The notes beneath the pieces were generated by a model, which was given only the letters and a program-made list of their open reading frames with translations, made no database searches and had not been told where the DNA came from. From Apus apus (lineage: Eukaryota; Chordata; Aves; Apodiformes; Apodidae), in contig NC_067304.1 of NCBI RefSeq assembly GCF_020740795.1, positions 4,082,056 to 4,146,055 on the forward strand: a stretch of DNA of 64,000 nucleotides, in the 5' to 3' direction. Every line of letters starts with the position of its first letter. Within the stretch, counting starts at the first letter, position 1. Of the stretch, positions 57,001 through 64,000 are shown piece after piece. The position numbers and the translations under genes are program-made.

Positions 57001-60000
57001 TTTTGGCTGGTGGGACCGGGTTCCTCCCAAGCAGGAAAGGCTCACGGGGCACATCCAGAGCAGGGTGTGGGGTGACAGCAGGCTGGGGACAGCATCCGTG
57101 GGAGAAGATGCTCCATGCGATCCCCTGGCACCCTTCAGCCCCAGGCTGCCCTGCCTGGCCCCCCCCACCCACAGCACACAACACCCAGGGGCAGGGCTGG
57201 CGCCTTCACTCAGAGCTTCCCCTTCTCTTCCTCCCCAGAGGATTCATTTTTCCACCCAGCTGCATCTTTCAGGTTCTTCCTCAAGGTAGTTCCTGAAAAA
57301 GGCCAGACAACAAGTTGTGTTAGAGGAGACCTCCCACCCGGGGTGAACAAGCACAGCAGAGAGGATAAACAGGCTGGGGAGGCAAAGCCCCACACCCAGG
57401 ACCTCCAGCACCCACCAAGACAGACCAACGTGTCCACTTCATCTGTTTTAGATCCAGAGCTTCAGCAGTGCCCTCCATCCCAAGGGGCTTTGGGGGTAAC
57501 CCAACCACAGATGCTCTAGAACAAAAATTCCCCCCAGCTCCTTTTAAAGCCCAGGGTGGGGTCAATTTCCTGGGAGCAGGAAACCTCGATTGGGCTCATT
57601 AGAAGCTCCTGGGGGAAGGCAGAAGCCCCTTAACCCCTTCCATGCTGGGTGGAAACATAGCCTTGACCCCTCGACTTGCACCCTTTTTGGGGAAGAGGGT
57701 TTGGGGTTCCTTGGAGGGGTGTTCAGGGGACACATCCCTGCCCCTCTCCCCTCCTGGCTGCAGGGCTCAGAGGAGCCAGAACCAGCAACCCCCTTTCCCT
57801 TTGAGTTTTTGTTTTGCTCCAGCTCTCCTGACCCACGCTGACACAAATCAAACCAAGCCCCAAAGCTTCTCCCTGTCTTAAAAGACTCTCACGCAGCAGG
57901 AAAAACATTAAAAAGCAGCCAGAGTAGGAAAAGAAAGTTTCTCTGCAAGCAGCTCTATTTTATCACCCTCTTGTTCTCCCTGTAAAGGGCTTCCAACCAA
58001 AGTTTATTCAGCACAGAGTCATCCAAGCCTTGCAGCAGAATTGATCCTGCACACTTCCCTCCTGGCCTGCTGGGAGGGCATTTGGCTTTTAAACCATCTC
58101 CTGGAGAAACAGCATTAAAGAAGAGGAAGGCTGTATTGATTTCTGCATCCTTCTGATGGACCCTCATCCTTCTTTTTAAGTGCACAAGCACTTCTGTGAC
58201 TATAAATCTCTCCGGCCATTAAAATATTATAGAACCTTTTCTCCTTAAAAAAAAAAAAAAACAAAAACAAACAAAAAAAAACAACTATGGAGGAATCTTC
58301 TTTATTTCCTTAAGGCTGTGAAGAAGAGCCCAGAAAAAGCACCTTGTTCCAAACTCCATTTCACAGGGCAGACTCCCCAGCTCTGCTGCTGGGTGAGATG
58401 TCTGCAGGGTTGGGGTCTGTAATCAGGATTTATCACCCGTGCCCAGCACGGGGTGGGGTTGCAGCACTGCTGACCATGGGAAAGCCTGGGCACAGGATGA
58501 TGCTCTAATAATACAGGGTTTTGTGTGACAGGATCAGAGCTTGTGGGGAAAAAAAAGTCATTTTTGGAAGCTCTGGGTATCAAACTTGGTACTTTGTGGT
58601 TTCAAATGGCACAGGGGCAAAGGGAACTGAGAGAGTGTCAGCTCTGTGTGGTCCCCAGGAGGACAGTCCTGGTGGGGGACAGAGCTGAGCCCCCTCTGCT
58701 GTGACAGCCCTTCTGCCTGGTGACAGCAGTGACACCCCAGGGACCTGTACCCTGAATTCCTGCAGCTCCGCCTCAGGGAGATGGGGAAGGTGAGGGCAGG
58801 AGATGTTTGTCTTTTCTCCATTAGCCAGTGAAGTCAGGCTCATGATTTCTTACTCAGGCAGGAGGGAACCCACAGTTCCCACCCAGACTCCTTCAGCCTT
58901 TTGTTGTGCTGCACCAGAGGTGGGTGGTGGGATGGACCCGCCTGTCCCACAGCTCCCACAGCCACCGTTTCATTCCTGTTGGTTTACTGGATCAAAAGCC
59001 TCCCCCGCCAGCCTGGGGAGCTGATGTGGGAGCCAGGACAGGGCCTGGGAGAGGGACAGGGGTCCCAGGAGAGACCCAGACCTCGAGGGCTCACGCAGGA
59101 GCCCAGCAGAGTCACCAGCAGGTTTGCAGTGATCCCTGTGCGTGCACAAACACACACAGACCCCAAATCCATCACGACTCCCCAGCAGCAGCAGAGCCCC
59201 CACCATGGCCCAAAAGCCCTTGTTTTCCCCCCAAACAGGCTCAGGGCTCAGAGCAAGACAGAAAAGCAGCTGGACCTGGGATGTGAGGCTAACAAATAGA
59301 GAGATCAGGCTGGAGAGGCAGCGGGGTTGGAGGCTAAGTGGTGTCTCCCGGGGAGCCCATTTCATCTCCTCTCCAAGACAGGCTGATTTGCTGCCTCTGT
59401 AGGCTCTGGGAAGATGCTGCCCAGGATAACGGGAGCCTTGGTGAAACCAGAAAGAAGAAGGGGGACAGTGAAGAGGAGGGGGGACATGGCCAGGCCGGGC
59501 TCCAGAGGTCACAGGTCCCACATTCCCACTCAGCCCAGGCTGCTATTTCAGGCTCTTCCTCAGTGTGGGCTGCAGGGTGGCAGGAGTGACAGCAGGGAGC
59601 TGGGTGACATTTCTGCTCCCAGTTTATTTTTTTTTTCCAAAAATGTAAAGCCAGGAGGCTGAAACACTTGCTGCAGTGCCCGGAACACTGGGAAATGGAA
59701 AATACCCCCAGTTTCCTTGGTTTTCCCACCCCTGGTCTCCACCCTGGGGATGCTGCTTGCCTGAGTTCCCAGCCTTTACCCAGTTCCTTTGTCTCCCTAA
59801 GGACTGTGAATTCTACCTTCAAGGCTGGATTTCTCCCAGGTGCAGATGTCCATCTGTCCTTCCCCACAGCCCTCTGTGAGTCTGACTGCAAAGAAGCTGG
59901 AGCTCTGGGATCCTTTGAGAAGGATTTAATCCAGAGGAGGTCCTCAAGGACACAGACACCAAGTGGCAGGGCCAGGCAGGGGAGCTGTCACATTGTGCCA

Positions 60001-60590
60001 AATGGCACCAGCCCGAATTTGCCACAAGCCCATGACATTGTCTGTGGTGTCATTTGCTGATGAGGGGCTCAAGACATCCCTTTCCATCCCAGCCAGGTGT
60101 GCCCCAGGATGGAGAGGGGGGTAGAGCAGAAAAACATGGAAGGAGAAGGAATAAGGGGGGATGAAAGCACCACAAGGAGATAAAGAAGGAGGACAAGAAG
60201 TGAAAAAGAGAAGGAAAGGGACAGAGACACTATTAGAGAATGGGGCTGGGAGAGGAAGAGGAGATGGGGAGCAGAGGAGGGATGGAGTGTCCAGTGCTGG
60301 GAGAGGGAATGTGGTTGTGGGAGCTGGTGGCAGAAACCCAGGGAAGGGGAAAAAAAGAAAGGAAAAAAAAAAAAGAAAAAAAAAAAAAAAAGAAAAGCAA
60401 TGAGAATTGATGAGGCACAGAGAAGGGAAGAGTCTTTTCATCAGCAAGTTTGCTGGATGAAGCCAGGAGATAAATCACCCTGTGGAAGGAGCCTTGGTCT
60501 CAGTGCTTGCACCGGCTGCCTCTCTCCCTCTGTCATCTGTCTAATAGCCTGGCTTGGGGAGATGAATGGCTGCAGCTGAGCCCCAGCTCT
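57001..60590 (-). other. LRRN2 upstream region or 5' intron, no gene recognised
   Basis: A likely splice acceptor for a 5' UTR intron lies just before the ATG (CCCACCAG, about 57007). Other content: A-rich tracts at about 58240-58285 and 60355-60395 and an AT-rich block at about 58115-58215. LRRN family genes usually have noncoding 5' exons; none is certain here. Confidence 0.5.
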
Positions 60591-60593
60591 CCG

Positions 60594-61419
60594 GCCCTTC
60601 CTTCCCTCTCCTGCCCTTCCCTGTCCTGCCTGCCCTTCCCTCTCCTGCCTGCCCTTCCCTCTCCTGCCTGCCCTTCCCTCTCCTGCCCTTCCTTCCCTCT
60701 CTTTCCTGCCCTTCTTTCCCACTCCTGCTTTTGCTTCCCACTCCTGCCCTTCCCTCTCCTGCCCTTCCTTCCCACTCCTGCCTTTGCTTCCCTCTCCTGC
60801 CCTTCCTTCCCACTCCTGCCCTTCCCACTCCTGCCTTTGCTTCCCTCTCCTGCCCTTCCTTCCCACTCCTGCCCTTCCTTCCCTCTCCTGCCCTTCCTTC
60901 CCTCTCCTGCCTTTCCTTCCCTCTCCTGCTCTTCCTTCCCTCTCCTGCCTTTCCTTCCCCCTCCTGCTCTTCCTTCCCTCTCCTGCCTTTCCTTCCCTCT
61001 CCTGCCCTTCCTTCCCACTCCTGCCCTTCCTTCCCACTCCTGCCTTTGCTTCCCTCTCCTGCCCTTCCTTCCCACTCCTGCCCTTCCTTCCCTCTCCTGC
61101 CCTTCCTTCCCACTCCTGCCTTTGCTTCCCTCTCCTGCCCTTCCTTCCCACTCCTGCCCTTCCTTCCCTCTCCTGCCCTTCCTTCCCCCTCCTGCTCTTC
61201 CTTCCCACTCCTGCCCTTCCTTCCCACTCCTGCCCTTCCTTCCCTCTCCTGCCCTTCCTTCCCTCTCCTGCCTTTCCTTCCCCCTCCTGCTCTTCCTTCC
61301 CTCTCCTGCCTTTCCTTCCCCCTCCTGCTCTTCCTTCCCTCTCCTGCCTTTCCTTCCCTCTCCTGCTCTTCCTTCCCTCTCCTGCCTTTCCTTCCCCCTC
61401 CTGCCCTTCCCTCTCCCTC
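60594..61419. repeat. Homopyrimidine/homopurine minisatellite, 19-bp unit, about 43 copies
   Basis: Tandem copies of TTCCTTCCCTCTCCTGCCC with variants having CCCACTCC, CCCCCTCC or TTTGC. About 830 bp. The plus strand is almost purely C/T except for one G per unit, the minus strand almost purely A/G. Every frame stays open because the unit lacks stop codons; none is coding. Confidence 0.95.
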
Positions 61420-61700
61420 ACCGCAGCCCCGAGTGCCCGATGCATCCCCAGCACCCAGCCGGGCGGCAGGCGATGGGCAGCCCCTGCACTGGGGGGGGGT
61501 GGGGGTTTGGGGCGGTGCGGGCAGGACCACGGGGGGTCTTGGCTGGGAAAAGCCGGGAGAGGAACCGTGTTCAGCCCCGGGCTCCTCCCAGCCCCGTCCC
61601 CGAGGGGCAGCGCTCCCGCAGCCGCGTCCCCACGGGGGAGCAGACGCCCCAGCCCGCGCTGCATCTCCCCAGGGGCCACCAGCTCCTGCCGAGCGCCCTT
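61420..61700 (-). promoter_or_regulatory. CpG-rich block, candidate LRRN2 promoter/5' noncoding exon
   Basis: CpG-dense compared with its surroundings. On the minus strand a donor-like GGGGCTGCG|GTGAGGG sits at about 61422, directly beside the minisatellite. If real, the minisatellite would lie at the start of LRRN2 intron 1. No transcript evidence is available. Confidence 0.3.
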
Positions 61701-64000
61701 CCCGGGTGGTGGCTTCAAGCAGGCAGAGCTCACAGCAGCCTGTGACAGCCACGGCTCTCGAAGCTTTCCAGCCCTGCTGCACTTCGGCGGCTGCTCAGCC
61801 TTCACGTCCCTGTCACCGGCCCTGCCAGCTCCTGGTGGAGGCAGATGAGAAGTGGCAGTTGGATGCTGCGGGAAAATCCTCCCCCGACCCCTCCCCTTGC
61901 CCCAGTCCCTGCTGCTTTGTTTTTTGCTTTGCTCTTTTCGGTGGCACAACTGAAATCTGCAGCCAGCCCTGGGGAGAGGAGTCGGCAGCAGAGAGCTGGC
62001 TCTGCTGAGGGCAGGATCCATCCTGCCCGGGCTGGGAGGATGAGCATGATCCCGGCACTGCACCCTCTGGCTTTGCTGGATCTGAAGCAGTGGATGTACA
62101 CACACTGCTGGTCCAGCCTCTCTGCACGCAGAGACAACACCAGGCCAAGCTGTACAGCCCCTCCGATCCCCACAGCCCCACTGCACCCCCAGCAAAGCAA
62201 TGTTTTGGCACATCACCTCACCCAGCTCTCAGCCCCTGCTGCTCCGGGCTCAGGGCTTCCAACGGTGGCACCCAGCAAAGTTTGTCCCCTCAGGCTGAGG
62301 TCACATCTCCCCTGTTAAAACCTTTGTGTAAAAGCTTTGCTTTTATTTCTGGTAAAACCAAGAAGAATTAAACAGGGTTCTGTATCAATTACTTGTAAAA
62401 CTCAGGAACAGGGTGCTGTGCTGCTATCAGAGACACTCCTCTATCACTTTTCCATCTGGAAGGGGACACTGTGTTAAATCCGGTTGAGTTTTACTGTAAT
62501 GACCAGTTGTATGAGATTGGATCTGGAGTCCTGCTGTCCCCAGGGCTGTTACCATCCCTTGTCTCTTCCAAACCACCTCATTTGTTGGAGAAAAACTCCT
62601 CAGTACCTCCTATTTTCAGTAGCCTCCTATTTTCAGTGGTGCTGAGCACCAACAGTGTGCCTGGCAGCTAACCCCAGGCTGGGGGGAGAGAGAGAGAAGG
62701 GACTGTGTGGGCTCTGAGGTCCTGACAGACCAGCCCTGTCCCTGCTGCCATCCCAATGCCAGCCAGGAGCATGATTTATTTATGAGGCTTTTCTAGTTTT
62801 AAAAGCCTTAGTGCAAATGCAAACCCATCCCTCTCCTCCCCCTGGGTAACTCCCAGCTTCTGGGAAGCCAGCACAAGTTGTGCCAACACAGGGACTTGGT
62901 GGCTCCATCCCTCTGGGCCACTGAGCTCTGCCCATGGAGCTCAGATGTTGCCCTGGCTCCTCAGCACTGCCTGCCCCAGAGCAGGATCAGGCCAGCCTGA
63001 GCCTGGATCTAAAAGGATGGCAAATACATCCCGAGGGATCATTAAATCGCATGCATTCTGGATTAGCTACTTATACAACTGGGATATTAATGGTATCTAT
63101 TAGATAGCTGTTAATCTTGAATAAATGTTTTTAATGATCTGCTGTTTAACATACAATAATGACATCTTCAATTTCAGTGAAGCTGCAGAGGTCAAGTCAC
63201 TAGCTGGGGCTAAGGGTGGCAGGGACAGTGTGGAGGTGTAATGCTGGATATTGGGAAGAGGAAATACACCTTTCAAGGGTTCTATGGGATCTTGAAAGGT
63301 TTTTCTGGTGTAGGGACCAGCTGGTGCCCCTGGGGAGCACAGGGTGACTCTGGGATGTGGGCTGAGCATCCCCATGTGCCTGGGGCACTGTCCTCAGGGA
63401 TCCTTCCTCCTGCTGCTCGTGGGTTCCGAGGGATTTTCTCCAGGTGAGAACCAGGCAGGCAGCTGGAGTTCCCTGCGTCTCATAGAGGAACTGCAGTGTG
63501 AAATACCTGATGCTTGAGGGAGGAAACCCATTCAAGCACCACGGCCCAGGGGCCACCCGAAGCTTCACCGTGTTAGGGAAGCAAGTTTCTCCAGGGGTTC
63601 AGTGCAGCTGGAGACCTGGGCAGAGTCTCAGCTGAGCCCACGTCCCGGGCTTTAAGTTGCTCCTGTTGCTGATGGAAAACTCCTTCGTGCAAAGACCTGG
63701 AAGGGGGGGGTAACCCCTCAGAGCTGTGCGTCAGGAATTCTGGGCTCAGTCCCCATCTCCGTGTTGGGGATGTGGTGAAACGGGTCAGGTTTGCTCTGCC
63801 CGGCGGGCGAGGCAGCAGCGAAGCAAGAGCTGGGGGTCTTCGGAAGCCAAACACATCCCTTCCCTTCCCTCCCGCCGGTCAAACAGGGACGTTTCAGCAG
63901 CGCTGCTCGTACCTCCGAGCAAACGACCCCGAAACCCGGGAGCGGAAAAGCAGCCGCTCCGTGCAGGGCAAAGATCCCGCCGCAAAGCTCGGCAGGGAGC
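61701..64000. other. Region right of the CpG block, no gene recognised
   Basis: Mixed composition. An AT-rich block at 63035-63180 and a CpG-rich right end (63780-64000) with a donor-like CTCGGAG|GTACGAG on the minus strand at about 63912, which may belong to an upstream LRRN2 exon or another promoter. Confidence 0.4.

Noticed and set aside
57001-57177. 59-codon in-frame N-terminal extension of LRRN2
   Set aside because: The signal peptide begins at Met 57000, the extension resembles no family member, and an acceptor-like CCACCAG lies just before the ATG.
60441-62216. Very long open frames (up to about 590 codons) on both strands across the minisatellite
   Set aside because: The 19-bp unit has no stop codon in any plus frame or in its complement, so open frames follow automatically. 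The products are low-complexity and frame-independent.

Overview
The window is vertebrate nuclear DNA and almost certainly avian. It has compact introns, high GC content, several 3'-end fragments of the CR1 LINE family, no mammalian SINEs, and the gene order PIK3C2B - MDM4 - LRRN2, which from memory matches human 1q32 and a chicken microchromosome. Species cannot be fixed from the sequence alone.

Layout: (1) 1-20.45 kb, minus strand: PIK3C2B, a class II phosphoinositide 3-kinase. Twenty-three coding exons are present, giving 1,215 complete codons from the initiator ATG (12404) to the kinase activation segment (75). The end of the kinase domain, PX and C2 lie beyond the left edge. A 7.8-kb 5' intron leads to a GC-rich noncoding first exon and promoter near 20.24-20.45 kb. 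(2) 20.5-22.5 kb: short spacer between the divergent PIK3C2B and MDM4 promoters, holding two identical, convergent tRNA-Lys(UUU) genes and a 30-bp minisatellite. (3) 22.5-45.4 kb, plus strand: complete MDM4 (p53 inhibitor): noncoding exon 1, ten coding exons (477 aa) and a probable 4.6-kb 3' UTR. (4) 45.4-54.9 kb: intergenic, with one CR1 fragment and AT-rich blocks, two of which look like diverged copies of each other. (5) 54.9-57.0 kb, minus strand: intronless LRRN2 coding sequence (696 aa, LRR-Ig-FnIII membrane protein). (6) 57.0-64.0 kb: region upstream of LRRN2, with an approximately 0.8-kb homopyrimidine/homopurine minisatellite, a CpG-rich block that may be a 5' exon or promoter, and AT-rich candidate conserved elements.

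The genes are not an operon. PIK3C2B makes 3-phosphoinositides in endocytic and signalling membranes, MDM4 binds and restrains p53 with MDM2, and LRRN2 is a neuronal adhesion-type receptor. Their neighbourhood is an old syntenic block. I found no capsid- or envelope-bearing element, no CRISPR and no new multi-gene system. The most interesting items are the conserved tRNA-Lys inverted pair, a GC-AG intron inside the kinase domain, the frame-breaking MDM4 exon homologous to the one skipped in human MDM4-S, the duplicated AT-rich modules and the homopurine minisatellite.
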